Of a stretch of DNA of 64,000 bases, positions 31,671-39,470 are shown one piece after another. This DNA comes from Brevibacterium ihuae. GTDB taxonomy: Bacteria > Actinomycetota > Actinomycetes > Actinomycetales > Brevibacteriaceae. The position numbers were made by a program, and so were the translations under genes. Numbering within the stretch: the first letter of the stretch is position 1; every line of letters begins with the position of its first letter. The DNA lies in NCBI RefSeq assembly GCF_900184225.1, contig NZ_FXWZ01000002.1, positions 705,759 through 769,758 on the forward strand, in the 5' to 3' direction. The notes below the pieces were generated by a model. That model ran no database searches and was not told where the DNA came from. It saw nothing but the letters and a program-made list of their open reading frames with translations.

Positions 31671-33379
31671 AGGGTCTCCTCCAATCGGTCCCCGGCGCCG
31701 CGCAGCACGCCGGCCTGCCGAGGCGGCACCTCGGTCTCGGCGAGAGCGCGGTCGAACGGGGCCCGGTGCTTCTCGAGCACGGCATGCGCCCGTTCGACGA
31801 GCTGCTCGCGTGCGGTCCGGGCGAGGTCGCGGGTCACCTGGTCCCCGAAGATCGTGTCGAGCAGCTTGCCGGCGACCACGGCGGTGCCGCCGGCGATCCC
31901 GGCCTCGGCCCCGGTGAGCCCGCCCGTCCCGGCGAAGACCACGAGCATGAGGACCGCACCGACGCCGTTGACCCCGAACGACAGGATCCGCGCCTTCGCA
32001 CGCTTGCTCTGGCCGACCTCGCGCACGAGATCGTTGACCCCGGACGACCAGTCGGCGATCATCCGACCGACCTCGCCGTCGAACTCGCGGGGCAGCCGGG
32101 CGAGGTCCGGGCGGGCGTCGACGACCGCGCGACCCTCCGGGGTCGACTGCCACCGCACCGCGGTCTCGGACACCGCACGCACCGTCTGCTCGCGGATGAG
32201 CAGGGCCACGCTGCTCTCGATCGCCTGCTCGAGGGGCTCCGCCGCGTCGCGCTTGCCGGTCACGGCAGCGGTGATCCGGTCGCGCACCCGGGCGACCGTG
32301 GGCTCGAGCCCGCGGAAGAACTGCCCGGTGCCGACGAAGTCCTGCCACCGCGCGAGGACCTCACCGCGCAGCACGCTGCCGTCGGCGAGCGAGTCGGAGA
32401 GCTCGGCGGCGCTCCGCTCGAACTCCTCGTCGACCGCGGTGACGAGCCGCTGGTGCGCGTCCTCCTGACCGGAGACGATCCCGGCGAGCTCGCGCACCTT
32501 GGCGGGCACGGCGGCGAGCGCACCGGTGAGCGTGCGGGAGATGACGCGCTCGCGGGCGGCGGCATTCATCCCGAGGTTGAGGACCCACGAGCGGACGGGG
32601 AACACCGCGGCGTCGGGCAGCAGCCCGTCGACGAGCTCGAGCTCGGGGATGGTGAAGATCGGCGCGGAGCCCAGACCGCTCTCGGACAGCAGTCCGGAGA
32701 GGTGGTGGCGGACCTCGCGGTTGGCCTGCGGCGGCACGCGATCGAGCACCATGGCGACAGTCGTGCCGCGCTCCACCGAGGTCCGGAGCAGCTCCCAGGG
32801 CACCGCGTCGGCGTAGCGGGCGGCGGTCGTGACGAAGAGCCAGAGGTCAGCGGCGGCGAGGAGCTGCCGGGCGAGGGCGCGGTTGGATTCCATCACCGAA
32901 TCGATGTCCGGGGAATCGAGGAGCGCGAGGCCGCGCGGGATGTTCTCGTCGGCGACGAGGCGGACCTGCGGCGCCTCGAGGTCGGTCTCCGGGCGGACCA
33001 CGCGCTGGAGCGCCGGGAGGATGCGGTCGGAGGTGAAGTACTCGCTGTCCTCGGGGTTGTGCACGAGCACCGGCCAGCGCGTCGTCGGACGCAGCACGCC
33101 CGGGGTCGACACCGCTCTCCCGACGATCGAGTTCACCAAGGTCGACTTGCCGGACCCGGTGGACCCGCCGACGACGACGAGCAGGGGGGCGTCGGTGTCC
33201 GACACCCGCGGGAGCAGGTAGTCGGTGAGCTGGTCGTCGATGTCCCGCTGGAGCGCACGACCGGCGTCCGCGTCCGCGGTCCGGAGGGGGAACCGCGCTT
33301 CGCGGACCCGTCTGACCAGGTCGCCGAGCGCCGGCGCCACTCCGGGCGCGAGGGCGTGGGAGTTCGATCGGGTAGTCAC
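31667..33379 (-). CDS. Dynamin-like GTPase, first of a pair
   Basis: A GTPase of about 570 residues: G1 GGSTGSGKST, G3 DSPDIDS, and LDRVPPQ at the G4 place. A long helical region follows, then a hydrophobic hairpin (GVGAVLMLVVFAG and GIAGGTAVVAGKLL) near residue 500. Related proteins act in membrane remodelling or division in actinobacteria. The start is uncertain: GTG at 33379 (MTTRSNSHALAPG) or GTG at 33415 (MEGDPENRQSG); both lie in GGAGG-rich sequence. Confidence 0.82.
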   Translation of the reverse strand: MTTRSNSHALAPGVAPALGDLVRRVREARFPLRTADADAGRALQRDIDDQLTDYLLPRVSDTDAPLLVVVGGSTGSGKSTLVNSIVGRAVSTPGVLRPTTRWPVLVHNPEDSEYFTSDRILPALQRVVRPETDLEAPQVRLVADENIPRGLALLDSPDIDSVMESNRALARQLLAAADLWLFVTTAARYADAVPWELLRTSVERGTTVAMVLDRVPPQANREVRHHLSGLLSESGLGSAPIFTIPELELVDGLLPDAAVFPVRSWVLNLGMNAAARERVISRTLTGALAAVPAKVRELAGIVSGQEDAHQRLVTAVDEEFERSAAELSDSLADGSVLRGEVLARWQDFVGTGQFFRGLEPTVARVRDRITAAVTGKRDAAEPLEQAIESSVALLIREQTVRAVSETAVRWQSTPEGRAVVDARPDLARLPREFDGEVGRMIADWSSGVNDLVREVGQSKRAKARILSFGVNGVGAVLMLVVFAGTGGLTGAEAGIAGGTAVVAGKLLDTIFGDQVTRDLARTAREQLVERAHAVLEKHRAPFDRALAETEVPPRQAGVLRGAGDRLEETL

Positions 33380-33535
33380 CCCTCCACTCTGTCGGTTTTC
33401 GGGGTCACCCTCCACTCACCACGCCGACCGCGCGCGCGATTGGCGCACCGGACGCGCACGCCGCCGCGCACCGGCGATGTGGCGCAGATCACATTCTCAC
33501 AGTGTTCTCCCAGGTGCATTCCGCGGCTCCCGACG

Positions 33536-33541
33536 TAGAGT
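33536..33541 (+). promoter_or_regulatory. -10 box before the small membrane protein
   Basis: TAGAGT, 30 bases before the start codon and followed by AAAGGAGA. The -35 is weak. Confidence 0.5.
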
Positions 33542-33571
33542 TCGATCACCGAACGAAAGGAGACGATTCCA

Positions 33572-33781
33572 ATGACGGGATCTCGTTTCTTCCAGGCCGC
33601 CGCGGCCCTGTCCTTCCTCGCCCTGCTCCTCGTCGTCTTCGGAGGGGTCAGCGTCCTCTTCGTCGATGTCGCCTTCTTCGTCCAGGCCTTCGCCCTGCTC
33701 GCGGTCCTCGCCGGGATCGCCCTGGCGATGAGCGAGCGTCTGGCCTACTGGGGCAAGCCCGCCAGCCCCTACCTCGCCTGA
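33572..33781 (+). CDS. Small two-helix membrane protein
   Basis: A 69-residue protein with two hydrophobic helices (about 10-28 and 31-53) and a short tail SERLAYWGKPASPYLA. It has its own -10 box, an AAAGGAGA ribosome-binding site and a downstream hairpin, so it is a real gene despite its size. It is divergent from the dynamin-like GTPases, with which it may share regulation. Function unknown. Confidence 0.75.
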   Translation: MTGSRFFQAAAALSFLALLLVVFGGVSVLFVDVAFFVQAFALLAVLAGIALAMSERLAYWGKPASPYLA

Positions 33782-33858
33782 GACGGGTCGTCCGCCTCTG
33801 AGACGGGCGGCCTCCCCCGGAGACGGGAGCGGCAGCACGCCGGCGGGAGCAGACGACC

Positions 33859-33896
33859 GTGGGCCCGTGAATTCAATGGAGAATCCACGGGCCCAC
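33859..33896. terminator. Hairpin terminator after the small membrane protein
   Basis: An 11-bp GTGGGCCCGTG stem, continued after one mismatch by ATTC/GAAT, with an AATGGA loop. Confidence 0.75.
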
Positions 33897-34005
33897 ACTC
33901 GTCCGGTGCGATACGGCGATGGCTCGACCCGCTGGTCGGAAGCGTGTCGTCAGCGTGTCATCCGACCAGCGGGACTCGGCCGATCGGACGTTGGTGCTGG
34001 TGAAG

Positions 34006-34078
<73 letters not shown>

Positions 34079-34080
34079 CG

Positions 34081-34099
34081 GCGCCGCTCGACGCGGCGC
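34081..34099 (-). terminator. Small hairpin between pyk and tRNA-Arg
   Basis: A 7-bp stem GCGCCGC/GCGGCGC with a TCGAC loop, 50 bases past the pyk stop. Weak; it could end pyk transcription or be incidental. Confidence 0.4.
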
Positions 34100-34148
34100 A
34101 CTCAGGGTACTACACGGCCGGCCCCAGCGGACCGCCGACCGCCGGCCG

Positions 34149-35978
34149 TCACAGCGACCAGGACCGCAGCCTGCGGAGCATGTCCCGCTTCTTGCTCGTG
34201 TGTCCGCTCATCCGGGCGAGGATGTCCGACAGCGCGGCGATCGCCTCCTCGATGTAGGGGCCCTTGTTGAGCATGACGCACTCGGCACGCTGCGCCATCG
34301 CGGCATCGGTGATCTCAGCACGCGAGGGCAGACCCGACTTGGCGAGGCTCTCGAGCACCTGGGTCGCCCAGATGACCGGGACATGGGCGGCCTCGCACAG
34401 CCACAGGATCTCCTCCTGGAGCTCGGCCATCCGCTCGAAGCCCGCCTCGACCGCGAGGTCGCCGCGCGCGATCATCACGCCGACGTCCTGCCAGCGCATC
34501 GCCTCGAGGAGCATCCGCGGCAGCTGCTCGAAGGCGGCGACCGTCTCGATCTTCAGGGTGATGTCGACGTTCTCCGCCTGCTGCTCGGCGAGCGCGTCGA
34601 TGAGCTGGGCGACGTCGTCGGCGGAGCGGACGAACGACATGTTCACCATGTCGGCGTGCGCGGCGACGAACCGGATGTGGGAGCGATCGGCCGCGGTGAG
34701 CGCCGGGACCGGGATGTCGGTGTCGGGCAGGTTGATCCCCTTCTCCGACTTGAGCTTCGCGCCGCGCGGACCGGCGCTCGTCACCCGCAGGGTGAGTTCG
34801 TCCGGACCGCAGACGGTGACGACCCCGCCGATCCTCCCGTCGTCGATCCACACCGCATCGCCCACTCCCGCCGCGTCGAACACCTCGGGCAGGGAGCAGC
34901 CGATGACGTACGGCGGCTCGGCGACCGCCGGCCGGGGCTCCATCGACCGGGTGAGCACGATGTCCTCGCCGAGGTGGACCCGCATGCTCTGCTCGACCCC
35001 GGGCAGTTCCCCGATGACGAGGCTGGAATCCCCGGAGCGCACAGCGGTGCCGGTGATCCAGTAGATCGTCCGGTCTGCGGAGACGAGGACCCCCGCGGCG
35101 CCGCGCGCCTCGACCCGGAGGGTGCGGTTCGAGTCCCGCGCATCGGTGATCCGGAGTCCGTCGCCCTCGTCGAGCTCCGCGAGAACTGCGCGGACCGCGG
35201 CCGACTCCCCGGCGAGCGGCAGCTCCTCGGCGTCGAGGGCGCCCTCGATCCCCCGCGCGGCCTCGGCGTCGGCGGTGCCGAGCCAGACGAGCGAGCGCGC
35301 GGTCACCCGGCCGGAGGCATCGCGCTCGGGCTTGATCTTGACCACCGGCGGACCAGCCTGCAGCGGACCGGTCCGGAGCTTGGGCCCGGCGAGGTCCGTC
35401 GCGACGAGGGGCGGCGCCGTCCGGCCCGCAGCGGGCCGCGCGCGGATCGCTGCGATCATCGACTCCCAGGCGGCTTCGTCGTCGTGCGCGCAGTTGATGC
35501 GGGCGAGATCCATCCCGGCGGCGGTCATCGCGGACACGAGGTCGGGATCCCCCGCAGCCGCGCTCGGCATCGTCACCATGATGCGCGTGTCCCGGTCCAC
35601 CGGCGCCGGGCCGAGCAGCCGATCGGTGTCGCGCTCGAGGATCGCGCGGCCGGCACGCGGGGTCAGACCCGCAGGTTCCGTCGCCTCCTCGCCGAGCTGC
35701 GCACGCAGGGCGGTGAGCACGACGTCGAGGTGCCCGAGCACCCCGGACTCCATCCGGCCGAGCGTGGACACCCCGACCTCCCCAAGTCGGTACTGCAGGT
35801 CCCGGATCTCCTCCGAGCGCAGCGCGACGTAGTGGACGAGATTGCGCGCCGAATCGCGGTGCCGGTCGCGGACACGGGCGATGAGCTCGGCGTGGCGGGA
35901 CTCGGCCTCGAGCGCGAGACTCCGCAGCCGGTCGACGTCGGCGATGAGGGTCTCGATGGACCGCACTGGATCTGACAT
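34149..35978 (-). CDS. Atypical pyruvate kinase-like protein
   Basis: A 609-residue protein whose residues about 130-600 resemble the pyruvate kinase barrel and B domain: TMPSAAAGDPDLVSAM, GMDLARINCAHD, VATDLAGPKLRTG, MIARGDLAVEAGFERM, ATQVLESLAKSGLPSRAEITDA. It differs from standard enzymes in a 130-residue helical N-terminal extension, in MLNKGPYIEEA where MLSGETA is usual, and in lacking the C-terminal allosteric domain. It may still convert phosphoenolpyruvate and ADP, but could have another role. The second ATG (35978) was chosen for its GGAGG spacing. Confidence 0.8.
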   Translation of the reverse strand: MSDPVRSIETLIADVDRLRSLALEAESRHAELIARVRDRHRDSARNLVHYVALRSEEIRDLQYRLGEVGVSTLGRMESGVLGHLDVVLTALRAQLGEEATEPAGLTPRAGRAILERDTDRLLGPAPVDRDTRIMVTMPSAAAGDPDLVSAMTAAGMDLARINCAHDDEAAWESMIAAIRARPAAGRTAPPLVATDLAGPKLRTGPLQAGPPVVKIKPERDASGRVTARSLVWLGTADAEAARGIEGALDAEELPLAGESAAVRAVLAELDEGDGLRITDARDSNRTLRVEARGAAGVLVSADRTIYWITGTAVRSGDSSLVIGELPGVEQSMRVHLGEDIVLTRSMEPRPAVAEPPYVIGCSLPEVFDAAGVGDAVWIDDGRIGGVVTVCGPDELTLRVTSAGPRGAKLKSEKGINLPDTDIPVPALTAADRSHIRFVAAHADMVNMSFVRSADDVAQLIDALAEQQAENVDITLKIETVAAFEQLPRMLLEAMRWQDVGVMIARGDLAVEAGFERMAELQEEILWLCEAAHVPVIWATQVLESLAKSGLPSRAEITDAAMAQRAECVMLNKGPYIEEAIAALSDILARMSGHTSKKRDMLRRLRSWSL

Positions 35979-36094
35979 GGGCATGACCTCCGGTGAGGGA
36001 GCCTAGCCCGCCGAGGTCAACGGGAGGTGAACAGCGCGTGAGCCGCGGCGGGGACGCGGTAACGACGCGGGAGCGACGAGATCGATGACGAGAT

Positions 36095-36130
36095 CGGGGC
36101 GGCACCGGACCGTGGTCCGATGCCGCCCCG
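36095..36130 (-). terminator. Hairpin terminator at the end of the DUF77 locus
   Basis: Stem CGGGGCGGCA/TGCCGCCCCG continued by CGGACC/GGTCCG with a GT loop, 20 bases past the stop of the 3' gene half. It marks the original end of the thiolase-DUF77 transcript. Confidence 0.8.
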
Positions 36131-36149
36131 GAGGGGGGTCGCTGCGGCG

Positions 36150-36333
36150 TCAGCCGGCGCGCTCGTCCAGCGCCTTCTCGAGGCGGTCGAGCTTGCCGGT
36201 GAGCTCGCCGGTGTAGCCGGGCCGGATATCGGCCTTGATGACGAGCGAGACGCGCGAGCCGAAGGCGCCGACTGCCGCGGTCGCCTCCTTGACGACGGCG
36301 AACACCTCGTCCCATTCGCCCTCGATCGTGGTG
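36150..36333 (-). pseudogene. 3' half of a split thiamine-binding-family (MTH1187/DUF77) gene
   Basis: The frame reads YTTIEGEWDEVFAVVKEA, then SRVSLVIKADIRPGY and the end LEKALDERAG, closely matching the second half of the intact copy at 38898-39209. Family similarity starts at CACCACGATCGAG (complement of about 36333); the sequence before it in this frame is unrelated. The missing first half is found 2.9 kb away at 39277-39405, in the same orientation and ending at the same CAC. No start codon or ribosome-binding site is left for this part. Confidence 0.8.
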
Positions 36334-36335
36334 TA

Positions 36336-36605
36336 GGTGGTCGTTGTTCGACCGCCGCTGCGAGGAACCCTAGCCAGGACGAACCGCTGCTCGATGCGGG
36401 CAACACTGTCGTCGCCGCGGAGCTGGACATGCGCGTTGTCGCGGTGGCCGATCACGTGATCGATCGTGAACCCGGCGCGGGCGAAGCCGGCGGGACCGTG
36501 GTTGCAGCTGGTACGCCCGCCTACGTCGCGGACAAGGGCGTCGGTGCTTCCGCGGGCTACCTTGCCGCCGCACTGCAGGCAGCCACCAACGTGACCCCAA
36601 TGTGA
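36336..36605 (+). pseudogene. 3' end of an unidentified gene
   Basis: A plus-strand frame without a start of its own, running from the left junction to TGA at 36603-36605. The last 60 residues look like a real protein end (AAELDMRVVAVADHVIDREP, then TPAYVADKGVGASAGYL and AAALQAATNVTPM), and a strong hairpin begins one base after the stop. I do not recognise the family. The 5' part was probably lost when the segment joined the DUF77 gene. Confidence 0.45.
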
Positions 36606-36606
36606 C

Positions 36607-36650
36607 GAGTGTGTCGCTGTGCGAGCTGAACATCGCACAGCGACACACTC
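36607..36650. terminator. Hairpin terminator with 18-bp stem
   Basis: Perfect arms GAGTGTGTCGCTGTGCGA and complement, loop GCTGAACA, immediately after the stop of the truncated plus-strand gene and 55 bases past the stop of the FAD oxidoreductase. It can serve both strands. Confidence 0.85.
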
Positions 36651-36704
36651 GACAGCTTGCCGGCCAGAATCGCGGGTCACCCCCCCGCGATCGGGGGACA
36701 CGCC

Positions 36705-37835
36705 CTAGCCCTGGGCCTCGCCGAGGCGCGCTTCGGGCGTGAGCTCGGCGCGGAGACCGCCGCCGGTCGCAGCCCGGGCAAGAGCGCGACCCAGCGCAGG
36801 TGCCTGCTTGAACAAATTGTGACCGGCCACAAAAAAGACAGAGCCTGCCTCCCACACGGCCACGCCGTCCTCACTCCACGGGAGGTCGGTCACCCAGCAG
36901 TGAAGGAAGTCGCGCGGCTCTGGGTGGAGACCGGGCAGCGCCCGTGTCACGTAATCACGTGCGCGTTCGTCCAGCGATCGAATCGCCGCCGGGTCGATGA
37001 AAGTTCCGTCGTCGCGGACGCCGACGGTGTCGCTGAGCCCGACCGAATAGCTGCTGTTGCCCGGTAGCGGCGTCGCGTAGACGCCGACTTCGCCGAAGAC
37101 GCCGCTACTGTCCTGCAGGCACGCGACTCGTGCCGGGGCGGCGGCTTTCACGTCAAAGGTCAGCCGGACGTGTGCGGCAAGGCGAACCGGCAGCGACAGA
37201 CCGACGCTGCGCGCCAGGCGGGCGGTTTCGCGGCCGGCGCACACGACCACCTTGGAGTAGACAGCCCGGTCGGTGACACTGCGCACCTCGACTGTCCCGT
37301 CGGCGCGGGGATCGATAGAGATGACCTCACCGGTGGTGACCGCATCTGCCAGGGCACCCGTGAGTGCCGTGATCGCGGCGCGAGTGCGGATCGCGCCGCC
37401 CGACTCGTCGAGCACCGCCGGCCCCGAGTACCCAGCGAGCAGCGGCATCCGCTGGGCGACCTCGGCCGCGTCGATCTCGCGCGCTTCCACGCCGCCGACC
37501 TGGTTGAGCACACGCAACCGTGCCAGGGCGCTGTCGCCGATCGCGACGACACCGTCTGATGAGACCAGCTCGACGTCGAAGTGTTCGGCCCACTCATCCC
37601 ATACGCCCCGGCTTTCGCGCGCGAAAGCAACGAGTCGCGGGTCGTCGCGGGCATGCCGGAAGATCCGAGACTCGCCTGCGGACTGACCTGTCCCGGGCAG
37701 ACCAGCCTCGTACAAGCGCACCGGCACGCCCTGCTCCCGCAGCGCGTACGCCGTCGACAGACCGACGATCCCGCCCCCGATGACTGCTACCTCGGGTGAA
37801 CGCGTCGTGGCAACGCCGTCGTCAGTTCCTGTCAT
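36705..37835 (-). CDS. FAD-dependent oxidoreductase (DAO family)
   Basis: A 376-residue flavoprotein of the D-amino acid/sarcosine oxidase type. The FAD-binding motif AVIGGGIVGLSTAYALREQG lies near residues 16-35, and the GxG-containing end VWEAGSVFFVAGHNLFKQAPALGR closes the fold. It probably oxidises a secondary or alpha amine; the substrate is unknown. It lies inside the acquired segment and follows the monooxygenase gene by 141 bases on the same strand. The frame is intact. Confidence 0.85.
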   Translation of the reverse strand: MTGTDDGVATTRSPEVAVIGGGIVGLSTAYALREQGVPVRLYEAGLPGTGQSAGESRIFRHARDDPRLVAFARESRGVWDEWAEHFDVELVSSDGVVAIGDSALARLRVLNQVGGVEAREIDAAEVAQRMPLLAGYSGPAVLDESGGAIRTRAAITALTGALADAVTTGEVISIDPRADGTVEVRSVTDRAVYSKVVVCAGRETARLARSVGLSLPVRLAAHVRLTFDVKAAAPARVACLQDSSGVFGEVGVYATPLPGNSSYSVGLSDTVGVRDDGTFIDPAAIRSLDERARDYVTRALPGLHPEPRDFLHCWVTDLPWSEDGVAVWEAGSVFFVAGHNLFKQAPALGRALARAATGGGLRAELTPEARLGEAQG

Positions 37836-37976
37836 CGCGGTTCCCCGATCTGTTGGTGATTAACGATAGGCCGTAAGAGAAGGCGGCGCTGCCACGACGT
37901 CAGCGGGCTGTGCCAGCCCGACGTCACCGCGCGCGGCGACCCTTCCTTTCTGGGCCAGTACTCCCGTTCTGTGGTG

Positions 37977-38279
37977 TCAGGCGGGGAGTTTGGAGCCCAG
38001 GACGTCGAGCTTCTCGATCGTCGGATCGCTGAACAGTTTGCCGGTCTGCTCCCCGAGAGCGGCAGCGACTGCACCGGACAGGTGCGCGTCGCGGCCGGCG
38101 TCATCGGGGAACACGTCGAAGATTCCGAACGAGGACGGGCCGAGACGGATCGCGAACCACGCGATGGTGGCCGGTTCCTCCTCGACGAGCCCTCGCCCGA
38201 TGCCGAGAAACTCCTGGACCTCGTCTTCCTTGCCGGGCAGTGCCTCCAGCCTGACAAGCAGTCCCTTCGTCACGCTCAT
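37977..38279 (-). CDS. Antibiotic biosynthesis monooxygenase (ABM) domain protein
   Basis: A 100-residue dimeric ferredoxin-like fold protein: [63 protein letters not shown] at the end. Many such proteins act as small quinol or stress-related monooxygenases. Its ATG overlaps the stop of the truncated DJ-1 gene by four bases, showing that the two were a coupled operon in the source genome. GAGAGG precedes the start. Confidence 0.85.
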   Translation of the reverse strand: MSVTKGLLVRLEALPGKEDEVQEFLGIGRGLVEEEPATIAWFAIRLGPSSFGIFDVFPDDAGRDAHLSGAVAAALGEQTGKLFSDPTIEKLDVLGSKLPA

Positions 38280-38512
38280 GACGCCACCTCTCCCTGGGTC
38301 GAATTGCTCGCCAGTTCCGCCACGATCGTATCGCAGAACGCAGGCAGGTCGTCGGGTGAGCGGCTGGTGATCAGGTTCCCGTCGACCACGACATCCTGGT
38401 CGGCGACCTCCGCACCGGCGCTGCGCAGATCCGTGCGGATGCTCGGGAAGGACGTCAAGGTGCGACCTCCGACCACGCCAGCCTCGATCAACGTCCAAGG
38501 CCCGTGACATGC
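38276..38512 (-). pseudogene. C-terminal part of a DJ-1/PfpI family protein
   Basis: The frame gives [20 protein letters not shown] and then [20 protein letters not shown], the nucleophile-elbow Cys and the end of DJ-1/PfpI (YraA/general stress protein 18) proteins. The first 110 or so residues are missing: just before ACHGPW the reading frame changes family (see the adjoining alcohol dehydrogenase tail). Probably not functional, though it still leads into the ABM gene with an ATGA overlap. Confidence 0.8.
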
Positions 38513-38654
38513 CGGGCTTGATGAGGACCTTGATCCAAGCCTTGGACCTGGCGTCGAAGTTCGTGTAGGCATCGGCGGCTTGGTCCAGCAAGATTTCGTG
38601 GGAGAAGATCCAGGAAGTGGTCGCTTTGCCGGCCGCGATCACGTCTCGCAGCTG
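38513..38654 (-). pseudogene. C-terminal tail of a zinc alcohol/formaldehyde dehydrogenase
   Basis: The minus-strand frame reads [20 protein letters not shown] and then [22 protein letters not shown], the final helix and strand of glutathione-independent formaldehyde dehydrogenase-like MDR enzymes. Everything before QLRD is absent, and the original stop is gone because the sequence switches into the DJ-1 remnant. About 45 codons remain. Confidence 0.65.
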
Positions 38655-38863
38655 GCAAGGACGGCGGCCGGCCGCGGGTGATCGACGACGACAAGCGCAC
38701 TGTCATCCTCGCTCGTCGGGAACGGGGCCAGTCCATCCGCGAGATCGGAGCAACCACTGGCGTCTCCCGGGGGCTGTGCTCGGCGTGGTATCGGAGGAAA
38801 AGGCAGGGCCCCCTCGTCACGAGGGACGAGGAGGCCCATCGCATCGAGAGCACGTCCAGTTGA
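38654..38863 (+). pseudogene. C-terminal HTH remnant of a serine recombinase (resolvase/invertase)
   Basis: The plus-strand frame gives GKDGGRPRVIDDDKRTVILA followed by RRERGQSIREIGATTGVSRG, the hinge and helix-turn-helix that end Tn3-type resolvases and Hin-like invertases. The catalytic domain is missing. The usual last helix is replaced by a Lys/Arg run and a tail to the stop at 38861-38863. This is the only mobile-element protein trace in the window. Confidence 0.75.
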
Positions 38864-38897
38864 GGATCACCGTCTCGGACGGCTGCGGGAGCAGCTA

Positions 38898-39209
38898 CTA
38901 CTCATCCGACTCCGAGATCGCCTGTTCGAGCCGTTCGACCTTGGCATCCAGCTCGCCCTCGTAGCCCGGACGAATGTCAGCCTTGATGACGAGAGAGACC
39001 CGCGAGCCGAATGGCTCAACGGCCTCTGTAGCACGCTTCACCACGCCGAAGACCTCGTCCCAGGTACCTTCAACCTCGGTGAACATGCTCGACGTCCTAT
39101 TGGGCAAACCGGAGTCGCGGACGACCTTCACTGCGGCAGCGACAGCATCGTGGACTGATCCATCGTCGCGGCCGGTTCCGGACGGGGCAACGGAGAATGC
39201 AAGCAACAT
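38898..39209 (-). CDS. Thiamine-binding-family protein (MTH1187/YkoF, DUF77), intact copy
   Basis: A 103-residue ferredoxin-like-fold protein: [61 protein letters not shown]. Family members bind thiamine or its precursors as small oligomers, but the cell role is unclear. It has GAGGAGGGA before the ATG and ends in TAG. Its DNA is visibly less GC-rich than the split copy on either side, with more A/T third positions. It sits 13 bases after the broken 5' half, where the original gene would continue to be read from the thiolase promoter. Confidence 0.88.
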   Translation of the reverse strand: MLLAFSVAPSGTGRDDGSVHDAVAAAVKVVRDSGLPNRTSSMFTEVEGTWDEVFGVVKRATEAVEPFGSRVSLVIKADIRPGYEGELDAKVERLEQAISESDE

Positions 39210-39222
39210 GACGGTTCCCTCC

Positions 39223-39405
39223 TCAGATTCCTGCGGGCCGGATGAAAGACCCATGTCCTAGATCGACGATCCTTGTGAACATCGAGTCGGTCCGGTTGGG
39301 CAGACCGGACCTGCGGACGACCTCGACGGCGGCGGCCACGGCATCGTGGACGGAACCGCTCGGGTCGTCCCCTCCCGACGGTGCGACGGAGAATGCGAGG
39401 AGCAT
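39223..39405 (-). pseudogene. 5' half of a split thiamine-binding-family (MTH1187/DUF77) gene
   Basis: Opens [18 protein letters not shown] with AGAAGGGAA upstream of the ATG and matches the intact copy up to [12 protein letters not shown] (codon 44). After the CAC at 39277-39275 it runs into unrelated residues ([10 protein letters not shown]) and stops. Codons 1-43 plus the 3' half at 36333-36150 rebuild one full gene of the usual length. It lies 65 bases after the thiolase on the same strand. Confidence 0.82.
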
Positions 39406-39470
39406 GGCGTTTCCCTTCTGCAGTGCGGATACGGCACCGGCGCCGCGGGATGCGCGGCGCCGGAGTGGTG

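Larger units (their letters stand above)
36334..39274. mobile_element. Probable acquired segment interrupting a DUF77 gene
   Basis: About 2,940 bases lie between the two halves of one gene. GTG (plus strand) is present at both junctions, 36331-36333 and 39275-39277. Inside are a serine-recombinase tail, truncated tails of three other genes, an intact oxidoreductase pair and a second full DUF77 copy. Several parts look less GC-rich than the flanks (for instance the DUF77 copy and the recombinase piece). I find no clear terminal inverted repeats, so the means of insertion is open: a decayed transposon or recombination with foreign DNA. Confidence 0.65.

Noticed and set aside
38617..38964. Other plus-strand frames near the recombinase remnant
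   Set aside because: Only the frame ending at 38863 shows the GGRPRV hinge and helix-turn-helix; the others are shifted readings.
36334..39274. Complete insertion sequence or transposon
   Set aside because: There is no intact transposase or recombinase, no convincing terminal inverted repeats, and only a 3-base match at the two junctions. It is therefore reported as a probable acquired segment only.
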